Source: Pseudomonas jinjuensis (lineage in GTDB: Bacteria; Pseudomonadota; Gammaproteobacteria; Pseudomonadales; Pseudomonadaceae). Taken from it: DNA of 64,000 bases. Under the pieces are notes generated by a model, which was given only the letters and a program-made list of their open reading frames with translations, was not told the DNA's origin and did no database searches. The translations under genes were made by a program, and so were the position numbers. Of this stretch, positions 11,775-23,500 are shown piece by piece. The stretch spans positions 124,001 through 188,000 of the forward strand of contig NZ_FNIJ01000010.1 in NCBI RefSeq assembly GCF_900103845.1, given 5' to 3'. Numbering within the stretch: position 1 is the first letter of the stretch; every line of letters starts with the position of its first letter.

Positions 11775-12291
11775 CGCTGGCCTCCATCGGGTCCGGCAGG
11801 GTGGTGTAGCGGGCTCCGCATTGCTTGAAGGCGCGCAGGCTGAACAGCATCCGGTGTGGCCGATCGCGCAGGCCGTATCGGTCGAGCAGAGCCAGGACCT
11901 GCTGTTCCACCGCCTCGCGCTCGCGGCCGTGGATCATGCAGAACAGGTTGAATCGCCAGTGGGGAAGTCGGCGCGGGCGTCGATAGCAGAGGGAGACGGC
12001 CGGCTCCCGTCCAAGCGCCTGGCCGATGGCGTCGACCCGATCGTCGTCGATGTCCAGTACCAGCATGGCGTTGGCCGTGAATCCCAGCGCGCGATGGTTG
12101 ACCACCAGGCCGACGCGCCGGAACAGCCCGGTATCGCTCCACCGCTGAACCTGCTCCAGTACCTGTACCTCATGGGCGCCGATCTGTTCCGCCAGGTTCC
12201 GGTACGGTCGCCGCGTCAGCGGCAGCCCTTGCTCGAGAAGATGGCGCAGGTGCCGTAGCTGTCGTTCATCGAGCGGTGCGAAGGCGGTCAT
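11767..12291 (-). CDS. nirL: Siroheme decarboxylase subunit NirL
   Basis: A 174-residue AsnC/Lrp-like subunit with the [19 protein letters not shown] segment it shares with NirH. The frame extends upstream, but the ATG at 12291 gives [11 protein letters not shown], which aligns with the starts of the other three paralogues, so I use it. It overlaps nirD by 26 bases. It works with NirD, G and H to decarboxylate siroheme to 12,18-didecarboxysiroheme. Confidence 0.92.
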   Translation of the reverse strand: MTAFAPLDERQLRHLRHLLEQGLPLTRRPYRNLAEQIGAHEVQVLEQVQRWSDTGLFRRVGLVVNHRALGFTANAMLVLDIDDDRVDAIGQALGREPAVSLCYRRPRRLPHWRFNLFCMIHGREREAVEQQVLALLDRYGLRDRPHRMLFSLRAFKQCGARYTTLPDPMEASDG

Positions 12292-12748
12292 GAGCGGTTC
12301 CGAATGGCGGGAACGCCAGGTCGATGTGGTAGGCCTGCAGCATCGGCAGGTCGAGGGGCTGCAGCCCCGTGTCCGCAGCGATCTCGTCCAGAACTTCCTC
12401 GATGCGCGCACGGCTGTCGGCAGTCAGGACGAACCACAGGTTGTAGCGGTGGTCACGCTGGTAGTTGTGGTTGACTTCGGGATAGCCGCTGATGCGTTGC
12501 GCGACGCACTCCAGTCTCCCGGGGGGAACAGCCAGGGCCGCCAGGGTGCTGGCGCCGGCCAGGCGATGCTCGAATACCGGACCGACGCGGGAGAGGGCGC
12601 CGCACGCCTGCAGGCGTTCGAGATGCTGCAGGACTTCCTGCTCGTCGCAGCCCAGCATCTCGGCGATCATGCGGTAGGGTTCCGCACAGATCGGCATGCC
12701 TTTCTGGAACTGTTCCAGGAGCTGGCGGCTGAGGGGATCGAGGGTCAT
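12266..12748 (-). CDS. nirD: Siroheme decarboxylase subunit NirD
   Basis: A 160-residue AsnC/Lrp-like subunit: winged helix ([20 protein letters not shown]), then [16 protein letters not shown], the conserved segment of the D/G pair. It is the first of the four consecutive decarboxylase genes, 13 bases downstream of nirF. It overlaps nirL by 26 bases. Confidence 0.92.
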   Translation of the reverse strand: MTLDPLSRQLLEQFQKGMPICAEPYRMIAEMLGCDEQEVLQHLERLQACGALSRVGPVFEHRLAGASTLAALAVPPGRLECVAQRISGYPEVNHNYQRDHRYNLWFVLTADSRARIEEVLDEIAADTGLQPLDLPMLQAYHIDLAFPPFGTAHDRLRTAR

Positions 12749-12761
12749 GGCCTTCCTCTCC

Positions 12762-13943
12762 CTATTGGCCGATCTGCTGGGCGCGCTTGCTGAAGAAGAT
12801 GCCGCTCGGGCTTTGGGCGGGCAGGCTCGTAACCTGTTGCAGGCGATAAGGGTCCCAGACCTGCACCTGTTCAGCGTCCCGCACGGAAATCCATACCTGC
12901 TCGCCGCGTCCGCTGAACTCCATGTGCAGCACGGCGGGGCCGGGATGCAGTGTCCTGATGATCCGATGGGTCTCGCTGTCGATGACCTGGACCTTGTCGT
13001 TGTCCGGGTAGGCGAAGTTCACCCATATCTGTCGCTCGTCCGGGCTGTTCATCACGAATACCGGTTGCCCGGCGACGGCGATGGCGTCGGTCTGTCTCCA
13101 GTCGCGGCTGTCCAGCACCAGTACCTGGTGATGACCGACGGCGGGTACGAAGGCCTGGTCGCTGGCGATGGTCCAGCCTTCCAGGTGCGGCATCTTGTAG
13201 ACCGGCAGCTTGAGGGCGCCGCGTCCGTAGTCGGCGAGAACGCGCCTGACGCCACGCTCGGGGTGCCAGAGGTCGAGCTGCGCCATGCCGTCCTCGCCGA
13301 ACAGCCCCGCCATGTAGTAACGGCCAGTCGGGCTGATCAGGGCGTCGTAGGGTTGCTTGCCGATATCGCGGTAGCGGGTGATTCGCGGGGTGTCGCTCTC
13401 GCTGAAGTCGGCGACCCAGATTTCCCCCGTATCGAAGAGGCTGAACACGAAGCGCTGGCCGGGGGCATCCACCAGGCCCACCACGCGGGAATTCTTCTGC
13501 TGGCCGGGCAGCGGGGTGGCCGGGATATCCGCGACCAGATGCAATGTCCGGGCGTCGAATACCTTCACTCCGCCCGGTTCGTAGTTCGAGACCGCAATCA
13601 GGCGGCCGTCTTGGCTGATGGCTCCACCGATGCTGTTGCCGCCCTGGATGATGCGGCGGTCGATGCGCCGGGTCAGCAGGTCGACCTTGCTCAAGCCGCC
13701 ATCACGGCCGAATACATAGGCGTAACGCTGGTCACGCGAGAACACCACCGAGGCATGGGAAAGGTCGCCCAGGCCCTCGACGCGCCCCAGGGCCTTGCGG
13801 GTGCCGGTGTCCACCACCTGCACGCTGCCGCTGGCCCGCTCGATGATGACGCCGAGATCGCCGGTACCGCGCAGCGAATGGATCTGGCCGCAGCCACTGA
13901 GCGATCCGGCGAACAGGCAGAACAACAGCAGGACGCGGATCAT
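12762..13943 (-). CDS. nirF: Heme d1 biosynthesis lipoprotein NirF
   Basis: A 393-residue periplasmic protein with a d1-type propeller but no CxxCH, acting late in heme d1 synthesis, upstream of NirN. The N-terminus [18 protein letters not shown] is a lipoprotein signal with lipobox LSGC, so it is probably membrane-anchored. Repeated propeller strands such as DLGVIIERASGSVQVVDTGT and YAYVFGRDGG are visible. The ATG at 13943 overlaps the nirC stop by 4 bases (ATGA). Longer in-frame readings run antisense to nothing useful and lose the signal. Confidence 0.93.
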   Translation of the reverse strand: MIRVLLLFCLFAGSLSGCGQIHSLRGTGDLGVIIERASGSVQVVDTGTRKALGRVEGLGDLSHASVVFSRDQRYAYVFGRDGGLSKVDLLTRRIDRRIIQGGNSIGGAISQDGRLIAVSNYEPGGVKVFDARTLHLVADIPATPLPGQQKNSRVVGLVDAPGQRFVFSLFDTGEIWVADFSESDTPRITRYRDIGKQPYDALISPTGRYYMAGLFGEDGMAQLDLWHPERGVRRVLADYGRGALKLPVYKMPHLEGWTIASDQAFVPAVGHHQVLVLDSRDWRQTDAIAVAGQPVFVMNSPDERQIWVNFAYPDNDKVQVIDSETHRIIRTLHPGPAVLHMEFSGRGEQVWISVRDAEQVQVWDPYRLQQVTSLPAQSPSGIFFSKRAQQIGQ

Positions 13944-14299
13944 GGTCCGGTATCTCCTTGCAGCAGGTGGTCGACGAGCCAGGCGGCGTCGTGCTCGTCG
14001 AGCTGGCCGGCCCAGGGCGGCATCGGTGTGCCGGGGCGGCCATGGAGGACTGTGGCGACCAGCGAGTCGCGGGGCTTGCCGCGCAGGGCGGCGGGGGTGA
14101 GGGCGGGACCGAGGCCACCGGTCAGGCGCAGGCCGTGACAGGAGCCGCAGTCCTGCAGAAGCAGGTGGCGCAGTTGAGCCTGGCGTTGCGTGTCGATTCC
14201 ATTCGCCGCTGTGGCGGCCGGAAGTAGGACGGCGAGCGTCGCCCCGGCTGCGAGGCCTAGGAGGAAAAGGCCGGAACGACGCTCGCCGTGTCTGGTCAT
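13940..14299 (-). CDS. nirC: Cytochrome c NirC
   Basis: A 119-residue periplasmic c-type cytochrome with a signal peptide ([19 protein letters not shown]) and one heme motif CGSCH at 51-55. A Met in TPMPPW is the likely sixth ligand. NirC can donate electrons to NirS and may serve in heme d1 maturation. I chose ATG 14299: it overlaps the nirM stop as ATGA, and it overlaps nirF the same way at its own stop. Confidence 0.92.
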   Translation of the reverse strand: MTRHGERRSGLFLLGLAAGATLAVLLPAATAANGIDTQRQAQLRHLLLQDCGSCHGLRLTGGLGPALTPAALRGKPRDSLVATVLHGRPGTPMPPWAGQLDEHDAAWLVDHLLQGDTGP

Positions 14300-14616
14300 T
14301 TCTGCGAAAGCACCCACTTGGCCAGGGTGGTGGCTTCTTCCGCAGTGACTGCGTTCGGCGGCATGGGGATCGGTCCCCAGACGCCCTGGCTGCCTTCCTT
14401 GATCTTCTTGGCGAGCTCTGCGTCAGCACCCGCCTGCCCGGCGAACTTGGCGGCCACATCCTTGTAGGCGGGGCCGACCATCTTCGCGTCGATGGCATGG
14501 CAGGCAGCGCAGCCCTTGCTCTTGAACAGGGCCTCCCCGTCGTCGGCGAGGGTGGTCTGCTGGTAGCCCAGCAGGCCGCCGACCGTGAGCAGGGTGAGCA
14601 TTCCGTAAGCTTTCAT
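14296..14616 (-). CDS. nirM: Cytochrome c551
   Basis: A 106-residue precursor of the small soluble cytochrome that carries electrons to nitrite reductase NirS. A signal peptide ending near TTLA precedes the mature part; the heme motif CAACH is at 36-40 and the Met ligand is in PIPMPPN at about 85. It is second in the operon, 49 bases after nirS, with no obvious gene in the gap. Confidence 0.95.
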   Translation of the reverse strand: MKAYGMLTLLTVGGLLGYQQTTLADDGEALFKSKGCAACHAIDAKMVGPAYKDVAAKFAGQAGADAELAKKIKEGSQGVWGPIPMPPNAVTAEEATTLAKWVLSQK

Positions 14617-14665
14617 GATGGTTCCTCGTTCAGGTGCGCGGGCCGTCCGGCCCGCGCGGTTGCGG

Positions 14666-16468
<1,803 letters not shown>

Positions 16469-16496
16469 TCATAAGAACGGTCGAGTCCCGCTTCGC

Positions 16497-16510
16497 TTGA
16501 TTGCAATCAA
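16497..16510. promoter_or_regulatory. Anr/Dnr box between nirS and nirQ
   Basis: A perfect TTGAT-TGCA-ATCAA palindrome. On the minus strand it is centred about 42 bases before the predicted nirS start (-10 TATGAT at 16468-16473). It is also the only such box in the nirQ promoter region, so it may serve both divergent operons. Confidence 0.9.
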
Positions 16511-16592
16511 GTTTGTCTCCCGTGCGACTTGTTGATGCAGGGGGGCGCAGTTAGCTTGCCGGCGGGAAAACCAGGCCGTGCAGGAGTTGCGT

Positions 16593-17396
16593 ATGAGTCG
16601 AACAGCGAACGCGGGGATGGGCGCGACGCCTTTCTATCTACCCGTGGGGAATGAGGTGGAGCTCTTCGAACAGGCCTGGCGACATGGCCTGCCGGTACTG
16701 CTCAAGGGGCCGACCGGCTGCGGCAAGACCCGCTTCGTGCAATACATGGCGCATCGTCTGGAGTTGCCGTTGCATACCGTGGCCTGCCATGACGACCTGA
16801 GCGCCACCGATCTGGTCGGACGCCACCTGATCGGCGCCGATGGCACCTGGTGGCAGGACGGACCACTTACCCGCGCCGTGCGGGAGGGCGGTATCTGCTA
16901 TCTCGACGAAGTGGTCGAGGCGCGCCAGGACACCACTGTGGTGGTCCACCCGCTGGCCGACGATCGCCGCGAACTCCATCTGGAGCGCACCGGTGAACGC
17001 CTGCAGGCATCTCCCTCGTTCATGCTGGTGGTGTCCTACAACCCCGGCTACCAGAACCTGCTGAAGGGGATGAAGCCGAGCACTCGCCAGCGTTTCCTGG
17101 CATTGCGCTTCGACTACCCGAGCGAGGCCGTGGAAACCGACATCCTGATCGGCGAGGCGGGGATCGACGAAGCGCTGGCCCGGCGTCTCGTGTCTCTCGG
17201 CCGGGCTCTCCGGCGCCTGGAGCAGCATGATCTCGAGGAAGTCGCCTCGACGCGCCTGCTGGTGTTCGCCGGCCGCCTGATTCGCGCGGGGCTGGACCCG
17301 CGTCAGGCCTGCCTGGCGAGCCTGGCCGAGCCGCTGTCCGACGATCCGGCCACAGTGGCTGCGCTGATGGATATCGTGGATGTCCATTTCCACTGA
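16593..17396 (+). CDS. nirQ: MoxR-type ATPase NirQ (NorQ)
   Basis: A 267-residue AAA+ ATPase of the MoxR/CbbQ group needed to activate nitric oxide reductase together with the VWA protein NorD. The P-loop GPTGCGKT is at 39-46, a Walker B acidic stretch is in GGICYLDEV, and an arginine-rich sensor segment is in MKPSTRQRF. I chose ATG 16593 with AGGAG six bases upstream over a GTG at 16578. It is transcribed divergently from nirS and overlaps the next gene by 17 bases. Confidence 0.94.
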   Translation: MSRTANAGMGATPFYLPVGNEVELFEQAWRHGLPVLLKGPTGCGKTRFVQYMAHRLELPLHTVACHDDLSATDLVGRHLIGADGTWWQDGPLTRAVREGGICYLDEVVEARQDTTVVVHPLADDRRELHLERTGERLQASPSFMLVVSYNPGYQNLLKGMKPSTRQRFLALRFDYPSEAVETDILIGEAGIDEALARRLVSLGRALRRLEQHDLEEVASTRLLVFAGRLIRAGLDPRQACLASLAEPLSDDPATVAALMDIVDVHFH

Positions 17397-17967
17397 GCAC
17401 CTGCCGCAATCCGTCCCCCGGCTGCCGGGCGACCTCGCCATGTGGTTCTTCATCCTGATGGAACTGACGGTGTTCGGTCTGCTATTGCTGGCGTTCGCCG
17501 GCGCCCAGGTCATGCAGCCGGAGCTGTTTCAGCGCGGCCGGGAGGAACTGGACAGCCGCTGGGGCATGCTGCTGACCTTCTCTCTGCTGACCTCCGGGCT
17601 TTTTGCCGCCCTGGCCGTGCACGGGGTGCGTCAGTCACGGTTGCGGCTGGCGACCTCATGCCTGCTCGCCGCGTTGCTGACGGCGGGAGGCTACGTGGGT
17701 CTGAAGCTGCATGAATACGCCCATCTCGCCAGCAGGCAGCTGGATATCGAGCACGACACCTTCTTCACCCTGTACTGGAGTCTCACCGGCTTCCACTTCC
17801 TCCACGTGCTGCTGGGCATGCTGATCCTCGCCGTCATGACGCTACGTTGCGCTCGCGGTCGCTATGGGCCGGAAAACTGCTCGGGGCTCGAGTCGGGAAC
17901 CCTGTACTGGCACATGGTGGACCTGGTCTGGGTCCTGGTGTTCCTGCTGGTCTACGTACTGCACTGA
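17380..17967 (+). CDS. nirO: Cytochrome c oxidase subunit III-like NirO (NorE)
   Basis: A 195-residue inner-membrane protein with about five membrane helices, in the heme-copper oxidase subunit III family. The segments LPGDLAMWFFILMELTVFG and SLTGFHFLHVLLGMLIL are typical. In P. aeruginosa the gene between nirQ and nirP has this type; NorE proteins support nitric oxide reductase activity without being in the purified core enzyme. It overlaps nirQ by 17 bases and lies 9 bases before nirP. Confidence 0.9.
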   Translation: MSISTEHLPQSVPRLPGDLAMWFFILMELTVFGLLLLAFAGAQVMQPELFQRGREELDSRWGMLLTFSLLTSGLFAALAVHGVRQSRLRLATSCLLAALLTAGGYVGLKLHEYAHLASRQLDIEHDTFFTLYWSLTGFHFLHVLLGMLILAVMTLRCARGRYGPENCSGLESGTLYWHMVDLVWVLVFLLVYVLH

Positions 17968-17976
17968 GGCGTGTGT

Positions 17977-18225
17977 ATGCGGGTCTTGCTTCTCTGCTGG
18001 GGTGTCCTGTTGCTGCTGACGGTGGCCAGCGTGGCTGCCGGTTCCCTTGGGGAACACTGGGCGATGCTGCTGGCGCTGGGCGGTTGTGTGGTCAAGGGCT
18101 GGATCATCAGCGAGCACTTCATGGAGCTGCGCAGCGCGCCACGCTTCTGGCGATTCCTCCTGCTGGCATGGCCCCTTCTGCTTACTGCGTTGATCGGTAC
18201 GACGCTATGGCTGGGCATGTGGTAA
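17977..18225 (+). CDS. nirP: Small membrane protein NirP (NorF-like)
   Basis: An 82-residue protein with about three membrane helices, matching the prokaryotic cytochrome oxidase subunit IV / NorF size and position. The segment VVKGWIISEHFMEL is characteristic of the family. I chose ATG 17977, since GAGG sits 7 bases upstream; a GTG at 17971 is less well placed. It ends the nirQOP operon. Confidence 0.86.
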   Translation: MRVLLLCWGVLLLLTVASVAAGSLGEHWAMLLALGGCVVKGWIISEHFMELRSAPRFWRFLLLAWPLLLTALIGTTLWLGMW

Positions 18226-18251
18226 TAGCCGACTGAATCGTTCGGGAATTC

Positions 18252-18265
18252 TTGATTGCCATCAA
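18252..18265 (+). promoter_or_regulatory. Anr/Dnr box of norCBD
   Basis: A perfect TTGAT-TGCC-ATCAA palindrome centred at 18258.5. A -10 TAGAAT at 18289-18294 puts the predicted start near 18300, about 42 bases from the box centre, a class II FNR-type arrangement. norC begins 23 bases later. Confidence 0.9.
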
Positions 18266-18322
18266 GCGGAACGCGCGGGACGGCTTCCTAGAATGGCGCC
18301 GCACTGCCAATCAGGAGGCTTC

Positions 18323-20156
<1,834 letters not shown>

Positions 20157-20163
20157 ATCCTTC

Positions 20164-22002
20164 GTGGGTATTCCACTGGAACTGGAGGAGTGGGTAGGCG
20201 GCCACTGGCATCGCTTCATCACCCGCCATGCGGAAGCCGGTTTTCCGCAGGCGGAAGTAACCCTGGAAAGCATGGCCCGATCGCTGGCCATGCTCTTCCA
20301 TGCCTTCGGTGGTGAGTCCGGCATGGCGCTGGAAGGCGCGCCGGCCCGCCAGCTGCTGCTGCGCCGCGGCTGGCTGCAGCGGATCGCCGGCACCTGCCGG
20401 CAGATGACGGTCGCCTGGCGGAGCCAGGATTGCCTGCGCCTGCCGGAGCGTCTGGCGGTGTACCCGGAGGCCGGTCTGAATCGTGAGCTCTACCGCTGGC
20501 TGGCATTGCTGGCAGCCGGAGCCGATGGAATTTCCCACTGGGGGCGGGACAACCAGCGCTGGACGGCTCGCCTGCTGGCGGATTATCCGGCACTGCGGCC
20601 GCGCTACCGGCAACTGGTGGAGGCGCACATCGCCTTGCGCCCAGCCATGGATAGCCTGCCGCGTCTCGAAGCCGGTCTTGAGGATTGCATTCGGCATGCG
20701 CTGCTGGAACCGGGCAGCGTGGAACATTTCCCGCGCGCGGAACGAGCGCCCTGGCCGGTACCGCTATGGCTGTATCCCGAAGGACAGTTGCAGGCGCCGC
20801 AGTCGACGCATCTGCTCGACGGGGAACCGGGCGGAGGCGCACCACGGATCGATCAGGGACGAGGCCCGAGCAAGCGGGCCGAGCGGGTCGCCGACAGCCA
20901 GGGCAAGGATGGCCTGCTGCTGTTCCGGCTGGAGAACCTGTTCAGCTGGTCGGAATACCTCGACCTGGATCGTTGCGGCGACGACGAAGAGGATCAGGAC
21001 GCCGCCCGGGTGGCCGAGGATCTGGATCATCTGGCGCTGTCCCGGCATCGCACGCACAAGGGCGGCGGTCTGCGCCTGGACCTCGACCTGCCCGCGGCCG
21101 AGTTGGACGACGTGCCGCTGGGGCCGGGGCTGAGGTTGCCGGAGTGGGATTACCACCGGCAGTGTCTGCTGGCGGACCACGTGTCGCTGCAACAGATGCT
21201 GCCCCGCGATGCCGTCCCGGCAGGACTGCCTGAGCGGCTGCGGCCGATGTCACGGCGTTTGCGTCGGCAGTTCGAGCAGTTGCGCGATGGCCGCCAGCGC
21301 CGCAGGCAGAGGCCGCAGGGCGAGGAACTGGATCTGGATGCCTGGCTCGATTTCCAGGTCGAGCGCAGGCATGCGATCTGCGCCGAGCCCGGCTTCTTCG
21401 TCGAGCGCCTGCCCTTGCGCCGGGACCTGGCCTGCCTGCTGCTGGCGGACCTGTCGATGTCCACCGAAACGTACCTGGACAACGAGCGGCGGGTGATCGA
21501 CACGATCGTAGACAGCCTGCTGCTGTTCGGCGAGGCGCTCGACGCACTGGGCGATCCCTTCGCCCTGTACGGGTTCTCCTCGCTGCGCCGGCAGCAGGTA
21601 CGCATGCAGGTGCTCAAGCCCTTTGCCGAAAGGTATGGGGACGCCGTGCGCGGACGCATCCTGGCGCTCAGGCCGGGGTACTACACGCGCATGGGCGCGG
21701 CGATTCGCCAGGCCACGCGCCTGCTTGGCGGTCGTTCCGAGAAGCGCCGCCTGCTGTTGCTGGTCAGCGATGGCAAGCCCAACGATCTGGATCGTTACGA
21801 AGGTCGTTATGGCGTGGAGGACACCCGCCAGGCGGTGCTCGAAGCGCGCCGACAGAATCTGCTGCCATTCTGCATCACCATCGATCGCGAAGCCGGCCAG
21901 TACCTGCCGTACATGTTCGGCGCCAACGGTTATGCGCTGGTGGCCCGCCCGGAGCAACTGGCGGTGCGCCTGCTGCACCTCTACCGGCAACTACGGCGCT
22001 GA
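20164..22002 (+). CDS. norD: NorD, VWA-domain activator of nitric oxide reductase
   Basis: A 612-residue cytoplasmic protein with a C-terminal von Willebrand factor A domain carrying the MIDAS motif DLSMS at about 428-432. It partners NirQ/NorQ as a MoxR-VWA chaperone pair for maturation of NorCB. The start is a GTG at 20164, seven bases after norB, with only a weak ribosome site, so translation may depend on coupling. It is the last gene of the plus-strand nor operon. Confidence 0.93.
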   Translation: MGIPLELEEWVGGHWHRFITRHAEAGFPQAEVTLESMARSLAMLFHAFGGESGMALEGAPARQLLLRRGWLQRIAGTCRQMTVAWRSQDCLRLPERLAVYPEAGLNRELYRWLALLAAGADGISHWGRDNQRWTARLLADYPALRPRYRQLVEAHIALRPAMDSLPRLEAGLEDCIRHALLEPGSVEHFPRAERAPWPVPLWLYPEGQLQAPQSTHLLDGEPGGGAPRIDQGRGPSKRAERVADSQGKDGLLLFRLENLFSWSEYLDLDRCGDDEEDQDAARVAEDLDHLALSRHRTHKGGGLRLDLDLPAAELDDVPLGPGLRLPEWDYHRQCLLADHVSLQQMLPRDAVPAGLPERLRPMSRRLRRQFEQLRDGRQRRRQRPQGEELDLDAWLDFQVERRHAICAEPGFFVERLPLRRDLACLLLADLSMSTETYLDNERRVIDTIVDSLLLFGEALDALGDPFALYGFSSLRRQQVRMQVLKPFAERYGDAVRGRILALRPGYYTRMGAAIRQATRLLGGRSEKRRLLLLVSDGKPNDLDRYEGRYGVEDTRQAVLEARRQNLLPFCITIDREAGQYLPYMFGANGYALVARPEQLAVRLLHLYRQLRR

Positions 22003-22010
22003 GTCGCGCA

Positions 22011-22208
22011 TCAACCCAGGATGGTGCGGGGCAGCCACAGCATCATCACCAGGCAGAACAGCGCGAGTCCCACGCAGAACCAGAGGAAGCACCGTTGCCG
22101 GCGGCGCAGCCGGGCATCGACGGTTGCGGCGGGCAGGGGCATCCCGCATTGCGGGCAGTCCTGCAGGTGGTCGGTGGTGTCGTGGTGGCAGTACAGGCAG
22201 TGGCGCAT
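22011..22208 (-). CDS. Small zinc-ribbon membrane protein (PA0526 position, DnrP-like)
   Basis: A 65-residue protein: two cysteine pairs (CLYC at 4-7 and CPQC at 18-21) that would form a zinc ribbon, then a basic linker and one C-terminal membrane helix (FLWFCVGLALFCLVMMLWL). It lies between norD and dnr, like PA0526 in P. aeruginosa. A perfect FNR-family box at 22263-22276 sits upstream, so it is probably induced with denitrification. Similar small proteins near dnr genes in other pseudomonads are called DnrP; function is not known to me. Confidence 0.75.
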   Translation of the reverse strand: MRHCLYCHHDTTDHLQDCPQCGMPLPAATVDARLRRRQRCFLWFCVGLALFCLVMMLWLPRTILG

Positions 22209-22262
22209 GATCCGGCTCCCGAATGACCGGCACAGCATGTGGCCGTTGCCGGGAAATCCCCC

Positions 22263-22276
22263 TTGATGGCGATCAA
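22263..22276 (-). promoter_or_regulatory. Anr/Dnr box upstream of the zinc-ribbon gene
   Basis: A perfect TTGAT-GGCG-ATCAA palindrome inside the 80-bp gap between dnr and the small zinc-ribbon gene, centred 61 bases before the latter's ATG. Confidence 0.85.
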
Positions 22277-22288
22277 GGGGGAGGGGTG

Positions 22289-22972
22289 TCACTCGAAGTT
22301 CTCCAGGCGGGGGCGGTCGAGGATGTCGATCTCCCGCCCGTTCAGGCAGATGATTCGTTCGTCGTGCAGGCGATGGAGGATGCGCGAGAGGGTTTCCGGC
22401 TGGATCGACAGGTGTCCGGCGATCAGTTGCTTGCTCACCGGGATGGAGAAGCGCTGGCGCTCCGCCGGCAGGCGCGAGGCTTGCGTCAGCAGATAGCGGA
22501 CCACGCGGTGGGTGGCGTTCTTGAGCGACAGCGTTTCGATCTCGTGGATGCGCTGGTGCAGGCGGACGCACAGCTTGGCCATCAGCGCCAGCATCAGGGT
22601 GGGCTGGTTCTGCAGCAACTGCAGATAGGCCCTGTTGGAAATCCGGAAGAGTTGCGTTGGCGCCACTGCCTGGGCAGTAGCGATGTAGTCCGGGGTATCC
22701 ATCAGCGTCATGGCTTCGGCGAAGGTGTTGCGGTCGCCGACCACCTCGAGGATTTTTTCCTGCCCCTCGGGCGTCAGGCGGTAGATCTTCACGCAGCCGG
22801 AGATCACGAAGTAGAAGGCATGGGCCGGTTGGCCCTGGCGGAACACGTAGTCTCCCTTGTCGAGGCTGAGCAGGTCGCTGCTGGCGAGCAGTTCGCGAAG
22901 CTGTTCGGCATTCATGGATTCGAAGAGCAGGTGGGATTGCAGCAGTTGCTGGTGGATCAGTTGCGGTTCCAT
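22289..22972 (-). CDS. dnr: Dnr, nitric oxide-responsive CRP/FNR regulator
   Basis: A 227-residue CRP/FNR-family activator that senses NO through heme and switches on nir, nor and nos genes. A cyclic-nucleotide-like domain covers about 15-140, with YVFRQGQPAHAFYFVISG. It has no N-terminal FNR cysteine cluster. The helix-turn-helix SIQPETLSRILHRLHDE carries the E-x-x-S-R recognition residues for TTGAT half-sites. Perfect target boxes occur at 16497, 18252 and 22263. A degenerate FNR box at 23037-23050 upstream suits activation of dnr by Anr. Confidence 0.94.
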   Translation of the reverse strand: MEPQLIHQQLLQSHLLFESMNAEQLRELLASSDLLSLDKGDYVFRQGQPAHAFYFVISGCVKIYRLTPEGQEKILEVVGDRNTFAEAMTLMDTPDYIATAQAVAPTQLFRISNRAYLQLLQNQPTLMLALMAKLCVRLHQRIHEIETLSLKNATHRVVRYLLTQASRLPAERQRFSIPVSKQLIAGHLSIQPETLSRILHRLHDERIICLNGREIDILDRPRLENFE

Positions 22973-23036
22973 TGCGTCGATATCACAGTCCAGGCTCGTC
23001 CGGATCTATGCTCGCTGGAGAGCGGCCGGCATTGAA

Positions 23037-23050
23037 TTGACTCAGGGCAA
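23037..23050 (-). promoter_or_regulatory. Candidate Anr box of dnr
   Basis: TTGAC-TCAG-GGCAA matches the FNR consensus at 7 of 10 half-site positions. Its centre is 71 bases before the dnr ATG. A CATAGAT -10 on the minus strand around 23004-23010 is roughly in class II position. Confidence 0.5.
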
Positions 23051-23074
23051 TGGCGAAGGACTGTGGGAATGCCG

Positions 23075-23092
23075 CGTAAGCCAAAGCTTACA
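23075..23092 (+). promoter_or_regulatory. GacA upstream activating sequence of rsmY
   Basis: CGTAAGCCAAAGCTTACA, a near-perfect palindrome, matches the GacA consensus TGTAAG-N6-CTTACA. It lies about 60 bases before the rsmY start. A -10 TAATCT is at 23137-23142. Confidence 0.9.
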
Positions 23093-23150
23093 AGTGCTGG
23101 TGGCGATAACGCCTATCGCCTCTGAGTCTGGATCGCTAATCTTGTTTCCA

Positions 23151-23272
23151 GTCAGGACATTGCGCAGGAAGCGCCAACGACAAAACGGAAAATCAGGGAA
23201 TCCACCACGGATGGTGGCTCGCAAGGACGTCAGGATATCGGTCTGCAAAGCCCCGCTTCGGCGGGGTTTTTT
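23151..23272 (+). ncRNA. rsmY: RsmY small regulatory RNA
   Basis: A transcription unit with no open frame, a GacA box, a TAATCT -10 and a perfect terminator, located directly next to dnr exactly like rsmY of P. aeruginosa. About 122 bases long (124 in P. aeruginosa). It carries seven GGA motifs, in CAGGACA, CAGGAAG, ACGGAAA, AGGGAAT, ACGGATG, AAGGACG and CAGGATA. These bind and titrate the translational repressor RsmA. The start is placed at GTCAGGAC, eight bases after the -10. Confidence 0.93.
23251..23272 (+). terminator. rsmY terminator
   Basis: CCCCGC-TTCG-GCGGGG, a tetraloop hairpin, followed by six T residues. Confidence 0.95.
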
Positions 23273-23324
23273 AATGTCTGCGATTTTTGTGGCTGCCCCA
23301 TCGCTCCCACATCCGCCCCGAAGG

Positions 23325-23480
23325 GGCCCGTAGGAGCAAATGTCCTGGTATCTCCGCGCATTTTGTTCGCGAGCAAGGACTGGGCGTCCCCCTCGGTCCT
23401 ACGAAGAGCGAGAACGTACCTGTAGGAGCGAGCTTGCTCGCGAATTCTGTGTAGGAAGCGGGCCATGCCCGCGACCCGCA
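23325..23480. repeat. Cluster of REP-type repeats
   Basis: The gap between rsmY and the LysR gene holds several palindromic GTAGGA-type units: one beginning at 23330, a clean GTAGGAGCGAGCTTGCTCGC unit at 23422-23441, and a GTAGGAAGCGGGCCATGCCC unit at 23451. I see no gene in this stretch. Confidence 0.75.
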
Positions 23481-23500
23481 TCGCACCCAGCGCCCGCCTT

